A stretch of DNA of 64,000 bases from Herbidospora daliensis. GTDB taxonomy: Bacteria > Actinomycetota > Actinomycetes > Streptosporangiales > Streptosporangiaceae. A program made the translations under genes and the position numbers. Below, piece after piece: positions 24,905 through 33,851 of the stretch (position 1 is its first letter; each line of letters opens with the position of its first letter). Location: assembly GCF_001570585.1 (NCBI RefSeq), contig NZ_BBXF01000009.1, forward strand, positions 186,001-250,000, written 5' to 3'. The notes under the pieces are model-generated. The model made no database searches, had not been told where the DNA came from, and saw nothing but the letters and a program-made list of their open reading frames with translations.

Positions 24905-25882
24905 ATGCGAGTCGTAGAGAACCTCAACCACGCGCTGCACGAGGTGCTCGCCGCGGACCCGAGGGCCTTCCTGCTGGGAGAGGACCTCCTGGACCCCTAC
25001 GGCGGCGCGTTCAAGGCCACCCGCGGTCTGTCGACGCGGTTCCCGGCGCAGGTCGTCACCACCCCGATCAGCGAGTCGGCGATCACCGGCGTCGGCGCGG
25101 GCCTCGCGCTGTGCGGCGACACCGCGATCGTCGAGATCATGTTCAGCGACTTCGTCACGCTGGCGTTCGACCAGATCGTCAACTTCGCCGCCAAATCCGT
25201 CTCCATGTACGGCTCCCGCGTCCCGATGCGCCTCATCGTCCGCCTGCCCACCGGCGGCGGTCGCGGCTACGGCCCCACCCACAGCCAGAGCCTGCAGAAA
25301 CACTTCATCGGCGTGCCCGGCCTCGACGTCTACGAGATGTCGCCGCTGCACGACAACCGCGCCGTCTTCGCCGAGATGATCGCCGCCGAGCGCCCCTGCG
25401 TCTTCTTCGAGGACAAGATCCTCTACACCAAGCGCATGCACGAGGTGGACGACCTGTTCACCTGGGACCTCACCGGCGGCCTGGCCCGCGTCCACGTCGA
25501 CACACCCCCCGACTGCGTGATCATCGCCCCCGGCGGCGTGACCCACCGCGCCCTGGCCGCCATGCGCCGCCTCCTGCTCGAACAGGAGATCGTCTGCACC
25601 CTGCTCGTCCCCTCCCGCCTCCACCCTCTGGACGCCGCCCCGCTGGTGGCCGTCGCCCGCGAGGCCCGATCGGTCGTCGTCGCCGAGGAGAGCACCGCCG
25701 GAGGCACCTGGGGCGCCGAAGTGGCCCACGCCCTGCACCGCGAGCTCTGGGGCGTGCTGCGCAACCCGGTAGCGCTGGCCCACTCGGCCGACAGCATCAT
25801 CCCGACGGCGAGCCACCTGGAACGTGCGGTCCTGCTGACCGAGACCACCATTTACGACACCGTCCTGGAGTCCCTGAAGTGA
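24905..25882 (+). CDS. 2-oxoacid dehydrogenase E1 beta subunit
   Basis: A 325-residue E1beta: FLLGEDLLDPYGGAFKATRGL, TTPISESAITGVGAGLAL, EIMFSDFVTLAFDQIVN, the pocket loop RLPTGGGRGYGPTHSQS and the C-terminal transketolase domain (VVVAEESTAGGTWGAEV). It pairs with the E1alpha encoded just upstream to form the heterotetrameric E1. The ATG follows GGCGGGAC; the TGA overlaps the GTG of the E2 gene. Confidence 0.9.
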   Translation: MRVVENLNHALHEVLAADPRAFLLGEDLLDPYGGAFKATRGLSTRFPAQVVTTPISESAITGVGAGLALCGDTAIVEIMFSDFVTLAFDQIVNFAAKSVSMYGSRVPMRLIVRLPTGGGRGYGPTHSQSLQKHFIGVPGLDVYEMSPLHDNRAVFAEMIAAERPCVFFEDKILYTKRMHEVDDLFTWDLTGGLARVHVDTPPDCVIIAPGGVTHRALAAMRRLLLEQEIVCTLLVPSRLHPLDAAPLVAVAREARSVVVAEESTAGGTWGAEVAHALHRELWGVLRNPVALAHSADSIIPTASHLERAVLLTETTIYDTVLESLK

Positions 25883-26955
25883 AGGTCCCCAAGCTCAACA
25901 ACAACGACGACACCTACGTCCTGGTCGAATGGCTGGTGGCGACGGGGACCGAGGTCAAGGAGGGCGACCCGATCGCCGTCCTGGAGACCTCGAAGTCGGC
26001 CGAGGAGGTGCCCGCCGACGCGACGGGAGTGCTGCGGCAGGAGATCGCCCTCATGGCCGACTGCGCCCCCGGCGACCTCCTCGCGACCATCGGCGCGGCG
26101 GCCCCCGCGTCACCCGCCGCGGTCGCCTCTCCTGTGGCGTCGCCGACGGGCCCGGTGATCACCGCCCCGGCACGGGCGGCCATGGACGAACTCGGCGTGA
26201 CCGAAGCCCAGATCGCGACCCTGGGCGTGAACGTCGTCCGCCGGGCCGACGTGGAACGCCTCGCGGCGGAGACCTCCACCCGGACCGCCCCGCTGTCGAA
26301 GGTCCAGCAGGCCGTCGGCCGGGCGGTCACCCTCTCGCACTCGACGATCCCGGCCGCGTACGCGGTCCTGGACATGGCCCTCGACGAGGAACTCGCGGCG
26401 ACCCGGCGGCTGACGAAACAGGTCCGCCGGCCTGTCGGCCTGGCCGAGCTCTTCGTGATGGGCGTCGCCCGGCTCCACGCGGAGTTCCCCCTGTTCTTCG
26501 CGACCCTCGGCTCCGGCGGCACCCAGGCGGTGCTGTCGGAGGCCGCCAACGTCGGGGTGACCTTCGACACCGGCGACGGGCTGTACGTGCCGGTGGTCCA
26601 CGACGCCGGGGCGAAGACGCTGCAGGAGGTGGCGACGCGGCTGATGGAGTATCGCGTCGCGGCGATGAAGGGCGACTTCAGCGCGGCGGACCTGGCCGAC
26701 GCGAACATCGCGGTGACCCTCCACCACGACGGCGGGATCACGCTGGCGATCCCGTTCATCTTCCCGGGGACCGTGTGCGCACTGGCCGTCACCGCGCCTC
26801 AGGAAGTGCTCTACCTGGACGGCGGGGAGGTGCGGTCGCGGCAGGTGGCCCACATCGGGCTGGCCTACGACCATCGGCTCATCAACGGGCGGGACGCGGC
26901 GCGGTTCCTCAACGCTCTCCAGCGGGAGGTCCGGGCGCTGGTCGCCACGGAGTGA
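25879..26955 (+). CDS. 2-oxoacid dehydrogenase E2, lipoyl acyltransferase
   Basis: 358 residues from a GTG overlapping the E1beta stop. The lipoyl domain (1-78) has Lys39 in ETSKSAEE as attachment site. A short Ala/Pro linker and a degenerate peripheral-subunit-binding segment (APARAAMDELGV, about 95-130) follow. The acyltransferase core (about 140-358) ends with YDHRLINGRDAARFL: His332 is present, while the usual Asp four residues on is Asn336. That D-to-N change is seen in some E2 proteins but could alter acceptor use. There is no E3 gene in the window, so E3 must come from primary metabolism, or the acyl group is handed on without reoxidation. Confidence 0.88.
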   Translation: MKVPKLNNNDDTYVLVEWLVATGTEVKEGDPIAVLETSKSAEEVPADATGVLRQEIALMADCAPGDLLATIGAAAPASPAAVASPVASPTGPVITAPARAAMDELGVTEAQIATLGVNVVRRADVERLAAETSTRTAPLSKVQQAVGRAVTLSHSTIPAAYAVLDMALDEELAATRRLTKQVRRPVGLAELFVMGVARLHAEFPLFFATLGSGGTQAVLSEAANVGVTFDTGDGLYVPVVHDAGAKTLQEVATRLMEYRVAAMKGDFSAADLADANIAVTLHHDGGITLAIPFIFPGTVCALAVTAPQEVLYLDGGEVRSRQVAHIGLAYDHRLINGRDAARFLNALQREVRALVATE

Positions 26956-27323
26956 CAGTCTGGCCGTCCCCCGTCGTCGAGGGTTTCGGAGAAGGTCCAG
27001 CGGTGACCGGCGAAATCCTCGGCGGCGTCTTGGCGTTCGCCGGCATCTTGCTGATTCGTCACGTGGAGCTGCACCAGCACTCCGCAACGCTGCCAAGAGT
27101 TCTGGCTCAGTGAAGGCAGCGCGCGGCCAGTTCGCAGCCCGTTGGCCGTGTCGCCTTGATTGAGCTGGGACAACCCGCAGGACATCGGTGCAGGTGAAAG
27201 TGGGCGGGCCGGTCGGCGCCAGGGGCGACCCTGGCTTATTGGGGCCGAAAGTCCAGGGTGAACGGATCTTTCGGCGGCCCGCAGAATGACGGTGTCGTCT
27301 CAGGTCTGACAAGGAGCTCGGTT
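26956..27323. other. Intergenic region with no recognised gene
   Basis: 368 bases between the E2 gene and a secreted-protein gene. An open stretch continues in the +3 frame from about 26955 to 27113 (VTVWPSPVVEGFGEG...), and an open minus-strand stretch covers 26865-27185, but neither has a start with a ribosome-binding site or a recognisable family. A GGTCGGCGCC/GGCGACC-type hairpin near 27210-27230 could end the plus-arm transcript. Confidence 0.4.
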
Positions 27324-27899
27324 ATGCGCTCAGCACTCTTACGCGCGCTGATGGCGGTGGTCATCGCCCTGGCAGCGGTACTCGTCCCGGCGGGGCCCGC
27401 GTCCGCGGGCATCTGGCAGCTCTCCGACAGCTTCGAACCGGTGTCGAACCCGGCCTCCCGGTGGGCGTTCACCGACCAGGGCGACTGCGAGGCCCCGTAC
27501 TTCCAGAGCGACGGGATCGCCTCTCCCCGTACGGGCACCGGAATGGCCGGTCTGCGCGTGCACAACACCGGCGGCTGGTGCTCGCTCAGCCGGACCATCT
27601 TCCTCAGCCCGGTGCCCCTCCACCCTGGTGCCCGCTGCAGTGCGGGCGTCTGGCTGGACCTGCGCAACGCCGCGGCAACCTTCAATCTGGAGGTCATCAA
27701 CCCGGCCAACTGGACCTACATCGCCCTGAAGACGGTGCCGGTGGACCAGACGGTGGCTTCAGCCTGGCGCCTGCACACGGTGAGCTGGACCGCGCAGCGC
27801 TCCGACGTCGTGCTGCGGCTGACCGTGGGAAAGGCCTTCAACCACACGTTCGCCTCACGCGCCGAACTCGACGACGTCGTCGTCCAGTGCGCCTACTGA
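27324..27899 (+). CDS. Secreted protein of unknown function
   Basis: 191 residues. The ATG at 27324 is preceded by AAGGAG. A clear Sec signal peptide (two Arg, then a hydrophobic core) ends at GPASAG, about residue 28. The mature part, about 160 residues, has four Cys (GDCEAP, GGWCSLS, ARCSAG, VVQCAY) that could form two disulfides, and alternating hydrophobic strands resembling a carbohydrate-binding jelly-roll (LRVHNTGG, VSWTAQRSDVVLRLTVG, AELDDVVVQC). No catalytic motif is visible. I do not recognise the family with confidence. Confidence 0.75.
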   Translation: MRSALLRALMAVVIALAAVLVPAGPASAGIWQLSDSFEPVSNPASRWAFTDQGDCEAPYFQSDGIASPRTGTGMAGLRVHNTGGWCSLSRTIFLSPVPLHPGARCSAGVWLDLRNAAATFNLEVINPANWTYIALKTVPVDQTVASAWRLHTVSWTAQRSDVVLRLTVGKAFNHTFASRAELDDVVVQCAY

Positions 27900-28063
27900 C
27901 CGTCCTGGCTGGGCTGAAGCGGATTCGAGGGGATGCTCGTCCCGGGACACCAGGTCGCGGAGGTTCTGACGGGTCGCTGAAGGCGGCTCGCAGGCCTTCG
28001 GTCGTGCCACCCCGCTGGGGCGCGAGAGCCTCGACTGTCACTGTCTGGCGCGGGTGCGTTGCT

Positions 28064-28117
28064 CGGGTGCTGCTCCGCCGTTTGATGCGGCCGCGCCGTC
28101 GGGTGCTGCTTCGCCGT
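28064..28117. repeat. Short direct repeat, 18 bp, two copies
   Basis: CGGGTGCTGCTCCGCCGT at 28064-28081 and the same with one change (T for C) at 28100-28117. It lies in the 277-base gap between the convergent secreted-protein and SDR genes, where no gene is seen. Significance unknown. Confidence 0.5.
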
Positions 28118-28176
28118 GCGCGGGGCGTCGCGTGTCAGTCGTCGATGAGCCGCCGACGCGCACGTTCCGCCGCTTG

Positions 28177-29100
28177 TCAGGCGAAGCTGTAGCGCACCCC
28201 CGTCAGCTGTTCCGACTCGTCCCACAACCGGCGGGCCGCTCTCTCGTCATGGGAGGCCGCGCTGCTGGAGACCAGTTTCGGGTACCCCCGCATCTCCCCG
28301 CGCCCGTCAGGCCCGTAGTACCCTGCGGGCGGCACCCCGGGCGCCGTGGCCGCGTACAGCTGTGGCAGGACCCCCATCTCCGCCCGCTGCGCCATGAGCC
28401 TGTTTCCCACCCGCATGAGCAGCCCCTGCAGCGGACTCCCCGTCATCCGGGGACCCGCCTCCTGGAGGCCGGTCGCCGAATAGCCGGGATGTGCGGCCAG
28501 CGACAGCAGGGGAGTGGCCGCCGCGCGGCGCTGGAGTTCGTAGGCGAACAGGAGGTTCGCCAGCTTCGACTGCGAGTAGGCCCCGTAGGGCGAGTAGTTC
28601 CGGCTTCCGTGCAGGTCGTCGAAGTCGACGCGCCCCCGCTTGTGCATGTTGGAGCTGACCGTCACCACCCGGGGAGCGGGTCGCAGCAGCAGGGACGACA
28701 GCAGCAGCCCGGTGAGGGCGAAATGTCCCAGGTGGTTGGTGGCGAACTGCGTCTCGTAGCCGTCGACCGACAACTTCCGGGGCAGGGCCATGACGCCGGC
28801 GTTGTTCATCAGGAGGTCGAGCCCGTTGGGGAACACCTCGGGCATGCGCCCGGCGAAGTCGCGCACGGACGACAGGTCGGCCAGGTCGAGCCGCGACACC
28901 ACGATCTCGGCCTTGGGGGCGGCGGCGCGGACCCGTGCCGCAGCGGCTTCGCCCCTGGTCACGTCGCGGACCGCGAAGACGACCTTCGCGCCGCGCCGGG
29001 CCAGTTCACCCGCCGCGAGGAGCCCGAGGCCGTTGCCGGCGCCGGTCACGATCGCGCCCTTGCCCGACAGATCGGCGATGTCCGCAGCCGTCCATGCCAT
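28177..29100 (-). CDS. Short-chain dehydrogenase/reductase, retinol-dehydrogenase-like
   Basis: A 307-residue SDR of the longer, RDH-like subgroup. Cofactor motif VTGAGNGLGLLAAGEL (TGxxxGxG), DLADLSSVRDF, NNAGVM, VVTVSSN, and the catalytic Tyr/Lys in YGAYSQSKLANLL. After the catalytic site come about 110 residues typical of this subgroup (HPGYSATGLQ). It probably uses NADP(H) on an alcohol or ketone. It is the first gene on the lhr side of the accessory block, transcribed in the same direction as lhr with a 38-base gap. Confidence 0.87.
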   Translation of the reverse strand: MAWTAADIADLSGKGAIVTGAGNGLGLLAAGELARRGAKVVFAVRDVTRGEAAAARVRAAAPKAEIVVSRLDLADLSSVRDFAGRMPEVFPNGLDLLMNNAGVMALPRKLSVDGYETQFATNHLGHFALTGLLLSSLLLRPAPRVVTVSSNMHKRGRVDFDDLHGSRNYSPYGAYSQSKLANLLFAYELQRRAAATPLLSLAAHPGYSATGLQEAGPRMTGSPLQGLLMRVGNRLMAQRAEMGVLPQLYAATAPGVPPAGYYGPDGRGEMRGYPKLVSSSAASHDERAARRLWDESEQLTGVRYSFA

Positions 29101-29138
29101 TACGCCTCCTCGCCTCGAACGCCCACCCTAAGCGGCGA

Positions 29139-32100
29139 TCACCCCCGTATCCTCAGCCCTCGCGGGGTCGGGTGGAAACCCGCCGCTTCCAGCGCCGCCG
29201 CCAGGGGTGAGTCGTTGATCGCCGTGCCGTCGGCCCGCTCGACGGTGAGCCGCCCCAGTGCTCCTTCCCGTACGGCTCCCGCCAACGCCCCCACCGCCAC
29301 GGTCAGATGGTCGTCCTCCCCGAACGACAGCAGCGTCTTGCCGCCCCGTTCGACGTAGAGCACCAGCTTCCCGGCCACCGTCACCACCAGCGCCCCGGCC
29401 TTGCGCCCCGGACGGTGCCCGGCGTCGCCGCCCCGGTCGGGCCACGGCAGCGCCGCACCGAAGGGGTTGGCCGGATCGGCCGCCGCCATCACCGTCGCCT
29501 TGGGCGCTTCGCGTTCGGCCTCCTGGGGACGCCAGACCGTCCACGGATCGACGTAGTCACCCTCGGCCGGAGCCGGAGCGGGGGTCTCCTTGCGGTCGGA
29601 CGCCCGCAGCCGGTCGACCGCTCCCGGCAGCGCGAACTGCGCCCCGCCCAGCCCTTCGACGAAGTAGCCCCGGCGGCACCGCCCGCTCTCCTCGAACGCC
29701 CGCAGCACCTGGTAGACGGCCGCGAACCCGCCCGGCAGCCGCTCGGCGGTCACCCCGCCGCGCGTCACCACGCCGTGGCGTTCGAGCAGCATCTCGGCCT
29801 GCGCCTGGGCCCGCAGGGTCACCTCGCCCGACGGCTCGGGCAGCAGCCACCACCGCCCGCCGACCGTCGGCGGCCCCGACCGCGTCGGCAGCACGGCGCG
29901 GCGACGCCGTGACGGCGACGCCGGACGATGGGCCGGTTTGCCGGTCCCGAGCGTGGCGCGCAGCGGGGCGAGGGTGTCGCCGGTCACCCGCCCCGACCAG
30001 ACCAGATCCCACAACGCCGCCGCCAGCGTGGCGTCGTCGGGCAGGCCGTCGTGGACCACCCGGTTGGACAGGTCGCGGAAGAACAGCGCCCCGCCGCCCG
30101 CGAGCACGTCGAGCACGGCCTCGTGGACCGGCGTCATGGTGATCTCGGCCGGCGCGGGCATCAGCAGCGGCGCGGTGTCGGCGAAGAAGAGCGACACCCA
30201 CCCGTCGCCGCCGGGCAGCGCCCCCTGCCCCACCCAGAGCAGCTCGCCCGACGAGGTCAGTTCGTCGAGCAGCGACGGCGAGTATCCGGGCACCCGCCCG
30301 GGCAGCACGAGCGTCTCCAGCGCCGACGCCGGAACCGCCGCCCCCTGGAGCCGTTCGACCGCGGCGACCAGCGAATCCATCGCGCGATGCGAGGAGGCCG
30401 AGCCCGGCCGGGCCCACGGATCGGGGGTGTCGGAGCGGCCCCTCGACCGCATGACGCGCCCGTCGCCGCCTGGCGGTTCGTACGCCGTGATGCCGTGCCA
30501 GCGCGGCAGGAACATCGCCAGCGCCTCGGGCGGCACCGGCTCGACCTCCTTGCGCAGCCGGGCCAGCGACCGCCGCCGCAGCAGCCGCAGCACCCCGGCG
30601 TCGCACCACTCCTCGCCCCGCCCGCCGGGCCGGAACTCGCCCGACACCACTCGCCCGGACGCCGCCAGCCGGGCCAGCCCGTCGGACACCACCGCGATCC
30701 CCACTCCGAACCGCGCGGCGGCGGTCGAGGCCGGGAACGGCCCGCGGGTGCGGGCGTGACGGGACAGCAGGTCGCCCAGCGGATCGGGCCGGGCGGACGT
30801 CTCGGGCGCGTCGAGGAACTCCAGCGGCACCCCCACCGGCAGCGGCGCGCCCAGCGCGTCGCGCAGCCGCCAGGCGTCTTCGACCGCCGCCCACTGCGTC
30901 ACCCCCGCGACCCGCACCTGGATCGCCCGCCGCGACCGCTCCAGCTCGGTCAGCCAGCCGGGATCGCCCTCGCGGATGGCCACGTCTTCGGTGAGCAGCG
31001 GCCCGTGGGAGCGGAGCAGGTCGGCCAGGTCTTCGAGGTCGCGCAGCGGCCGGTCGAGCCGGGCCAGCTCGCGCTCGGTCTCGGCGATCACGTCGGGGTC
31101 GAGGAGTTCGCGCAGGTCGGCCTGGCCGAGCAGCTCGGCCAGGAGAGAGGTGTCGAGCGCGAGAGCCTGGGCCCGGCGTTCGGCGAGGGGGGCGTCGCCC
31201 TCGTACATGAACTCGCCGATGTAGTTGAACAGCAGCGACGCCGCGAACGGCGACGCCTGCCGGGTCTCCACCTCGACCACCCGGATCCGCCGCGCCGAGA
31301 TGTCGCGCATCAGCTGCACCAGGCCGGGCACGTCGAACACGTCCTGCAGGCACTCGCGCATCGTCTCGAGCACGACCGGGAACCCGGCGTACTTGGCCGC
31401 CACGCCCAGCAGCGACGCCGACCGCTGCCGCTGCTGCCACAGGGGGCTGCGCCGCCCGGGGGTGCGGCGCGGGAGCAGCAGCGACCGCCCGGCGCACTCG
31501 CGGAACCGGGCCGCGAACAGCGCGGAGCCGCCGAGTTCCTCGGTGACGATCTGCTCGATCTCCTCGGGGTCGAACGCCGCGACGTCGCTCGGCGCCTCGT
31601 CGAGGGTGTCGGGCACACGCAGGATGATCCCGTCGTCGGAGTGGACGGCCTGGACGTCGACCCCGTAGCGCTCGCGCAGCCGCCGCCCGATGGCCAGCGC
31701 CCAGGGCGCGTGCACCCGGGCCCCGAACGGCGAGTGGATGATCACCCGCCAGTCGCCCAGTTCGTCGTGGAACCGCTCGACCAGCAGGGTGCGGTCGTCG
31801 GGCACGTAGCCGGTCGACTCCCGCTGTTCGGCGAGATAGCCGATGAGGTTCCCGGTCGCGAACTCGTCGAGCCCGGCCGCGCGGACCCGCTCGGCGGCCG
31901 CCGGACCGGCCCCGGCCAGCTCCCGGACGAACGCGCCGATCGCCCGCCCCAGCTCGGCCGGGCGCCCCTGCGGGTCGCCCTTCCAGAACGGCAGCTTCCC
32001 CGGCAGGCCGGGGGCGGGGGAGACGAGCACCCGGTCGGCCGTGATGTCCTCGATCCGCCACGAGGTGGCGCCGAGGACGAAGACGTCGCCGACGCGGGAC

Positions 32101-33761
32101 TCGTACACCATCTCCTCGTCGAGCTCCCCGACCCGGGACGCCTTCTCCCCGACGAGGAACACGCCGAACAGGCCCCGGTCGGGGATGGTGCCGCCGTTGG
32201 TGACGGCGAGCCGCTGCGCCCCGGGACGGCCGCGCAGGGTGCCGGTCACCCGGTCCCACACCAGGCGGGGCCGCAACTCGGCGAACTCCTCGCTCGGGTA
32301 GCGTCCGGCCAGCATGTCGAGGGTGGCCTCCAGCGCCGAGCGCGGCAGCGTGGCGTAGGGCGCGGCGCGGCGGATCACGGTCTCGAGCTCGTCGACGGTC
32401 CACTCGTCGAGCGCGGTCATCGCGACGATCTGCTGCGCCAGCACGTCGAGCGCGTTGCGCGGGTAGCGCATCTCCTCGATCTGGCCGCTCTTCATGCGCT
32501 CGGCCACCACGGCGGTCTGCACCAGGTCGCCCCGGTATTTCGGGAAGATCACCCCACGGGAGACGGCCCCCACCTGGTGCCCGGCCCGCCCGACCCGCTG
32601 CAGCCCGCTGGCCACGCTCGGCGGCGCCTCGACGCACGCCACCAGGTCGACCGCCCCCATGTCGATGCCCAGCTCCAGACTGGACGTCGCCACGACCGCC
32701 GGCAGCCGCCCCGACTTGAGCGCCTCCTCGATCTGCGACCGCTCCTCCTTCGACACCGACCCGTGATGGGCCCGCACGACCTCGGGGATCGCCCCCTTGG
32801 ACGCCCCGGCCTGGGCCATCATCTCGGCCGGTACCCCCGAGGGCATCGGCTCGGACGTGCCTCTCTCATATGCGAGCTCGTTGAGGCGGCTGCACAGACG
32901 CTCCGACAGCCGCCGTGAGTTGGCGAAGACGATCGTCGACCGGTGGGCCTCGATCAGATCGAGCAGGTGCTCTTCCACGTGGGGCCAGATGCTGCGCCGG
33001 TTGGGCTCGTTGTCGTCACGCGAGGTGATCTCGGCCATGTCTTCGACCGGCACGACCACGTCGATCTCGATCTGCTTCTCGGACGGCGGCTGCACCACCT
33101 TGGCCGGCCGCGCGCCCCCGAGGAAGGCCGCCACCTCGGAGACCGGCCGCACGGTCGCCGACAACCCGATCCGCTGCGCGGGCCTTTCGAGCAGCGCGTC
33201 GAGCCGTTCGAGGCTGAGCGCCAGATGTGCCCCCCGCTTGGTGCCCGCCACCGCGTGGACCTCGTCGACGATCACCGTCTCGACCCCGCGCAGCGCCTCG
33301 CGCGCCTGCGAGGTGAGCAGCAGGAACAGCGACTCGGGCGTGGTGATCAGGATGTCGGACGGCTTGGACGCGAACCGCCGCCGATCCTCCGCCGGGGTGT
33401 CGCCCGACCGGATCGCCACCGAGATCTCGGGCACGGTCACCCCTGTGCGCCGCGCCGTCTGCCGCACGCCGGTCAGCGGCGCCCGCAGGTTGCGTTCGAC
33501 GTCGACCGCCAGCGCCTTGAGCGGTGAGACGTAGATGACGCGGCACTTCTTCTCGGGGTCGCCGCGGGTGGCCAGCCGGTCGATCGACCACAGGAACGCC
33601 GCCAGGGTCTTGCCGGAGCCGGTCGGGGCCACCACCAGCGTGTTGTCGCCGTCGGCGATGGAGTTCCAGGCGCCTTCCTGGGCGGCGGTCGGTTCGGCGA
33701 AGGCGCCGGTGAACCACTCGCGCGTCACCGCTCCGAACCTGCTCAGCGCGCCTTTCACCAT
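29139..33761 (-). CDS. lhr: Lhr-type ATP-dependent DNA helicase
   Basis: A 1540-residue superfamily 2 helicase, full length for the actinobacterial Lhr family. Walker A is APTGSGKT at 45-52, motif II VDEVHAVAG, motif III LSATVRP, motif VI GLQRVGRAGHQVG. The winged-helix, Lhr beta-barrel and long C-terminal domain follow. Lhr translocates 3'-5' on single-stranded DNA and unwinds RNA:DNA hybrids, and is induced by mitomycin in mycobacteria. The start at 33759-33761 is chosen because GGAGGTGGAGGGAC lies just upstream; an earlier ATG at 33782 would put that site inside the gene. It is divergent from the VOC gene. Confidence 0.93.
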   Translation of the reverse strand: MVKGALSRFGAVTREWFTGAFAEPTAAQEGAWNSIADGDNTLVVAPTGSGKTLAAFLWSIDRLATRGDPEKKCRVIYVSPLKALAVDVERNLRAPLTGVRQTARRTGVTVPEISVAIRSGDTPAEDRRRFASKPSDILITTPESLFLLLTSQAREALRGVETVIVDEVHAVAGTKRGAHLALSLERLDALLERPAQRIGLSATVRPVSEVAAFLGGARPAKVVQPPSEKQIEIDVVVPVEDMAEITSRDDNEPNRRSIWPHVEEHLLDLIEAHRSTIVFANSRRLSERLCSRLNELAYERGTSEPMPSGVPAEMMAQAGASKGAIPEVVRAHHGSVSKEERSQIEEALKSGRLPAVVATSSLELGIDMGAVDLVACVEAPPSVASGLQRVGRAGHQVGAVSRGVIFPKYRGDLVQTAVVAERMKSGQIEEMRYPRNALDVLAQQIVAMTALDEWTVDELETVIRRAAPYATLPRSALEATLDMLAGRYPSEEFAELRPRLVWDRVTGTLRGRPGAQRLAVTNGGTIPDRGLFGVFLVGEKASRVGELDEEMVYESRVGDVFVLGATSWRIEDITADRVLVSPAPGLPGKLPFWKGDPQGRPAELGRAIGAFVRELAGAGPAAAERVRAAGLDEFATGNLIGYLAEQRESTGYVPDDRTLLVERFHDELGDWRVIIHSPFGARVHAPWALAIGRRLRERYGVDVQAVHSDDGIILRVPDTLDEAPSDVAAFDPEEIEQIVTEELGGSALFAARFRECAGRSLLLPRRTPGRRSPLWQQRQRSASLLGVAAKYAGFPVVLETMRECLQDVFDVPGLVQLMRDISARRIRVVEVETRQASPFAASLLFNYIGEFMYEGDAPLAERRAQALALDTSLLAELLGQADLRELLDPDVIAETERELARLDRPLRDLEDLADLLRSHGPLLTEDVAIREGDPGWLTELERSRRAIQVRVAGVTQWAAVEDAWRLRDALGAPLPVGVPLEFLDAPETSARPDPLGDLLSRHARTRGPFPASTAAARFGVGIAVVSDGLARLAASGRVVSGEFRPGGRGEEWCDAGVLRLLRRRSLARLRKEVEPVPPEALAMFLPRWHGITAYEPPGGDGRVMRSRGRSDTPDPWARPGSASSHRAMDSLVAAVERLQGAAVPASALETLVLPGRVPGYSPSLLDELTSSGELLWVGQGALPGGDGWVSLFFADTAPLLMPAPAEITMTPVHEAVLDVLAGGGALFFRDLSNRVVHDGLPDDATLAAALWDLVWSGRVTGDTLAPLRATLGTGKPAHRPASPSRRRRAVLPTRSGPPTVGGRWWLLPEPSGEVTLRAQAQAEMLLERHGVVTRGGVTAERLPGGFAAVYQVLRAFEESGRCRRGYFVEGLGGAQFALPGAVDRLRASDRKETPAPAPAEGDYVDPWTVWRPQEAEREAPKATVMAAADPANPFGAALPWPDRGGDAGHRPGRKAGALVVTVAGKLVLYVERGGKTLLSFGEDDHLTVAVGALAGAVREGALGRLTVERADGTAINDSPLAAALEAAGFHPTPRGLRIRG

Positions 33762-33851
33762 GTCCCTCCACCTCCTCCGCACATCATGCCTCCGGCGACC
33801 GACAGTTCTCGCCGGGTCTGATGTGGTTCATCTGCGGTCAAAGCGACAATC

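Noticed and set aside
26956-27113. Small plus-strand gene after the E2 gene
   Set aside because: The open stretch is the continuation of a shadow frame, with no start, ribosome-binding site or family match.
29928-32918. 996-codon open frame opposite lhr
   Set aside because: It has no domain motifs and is fully inside lhr, whose helicase motifs are intact.
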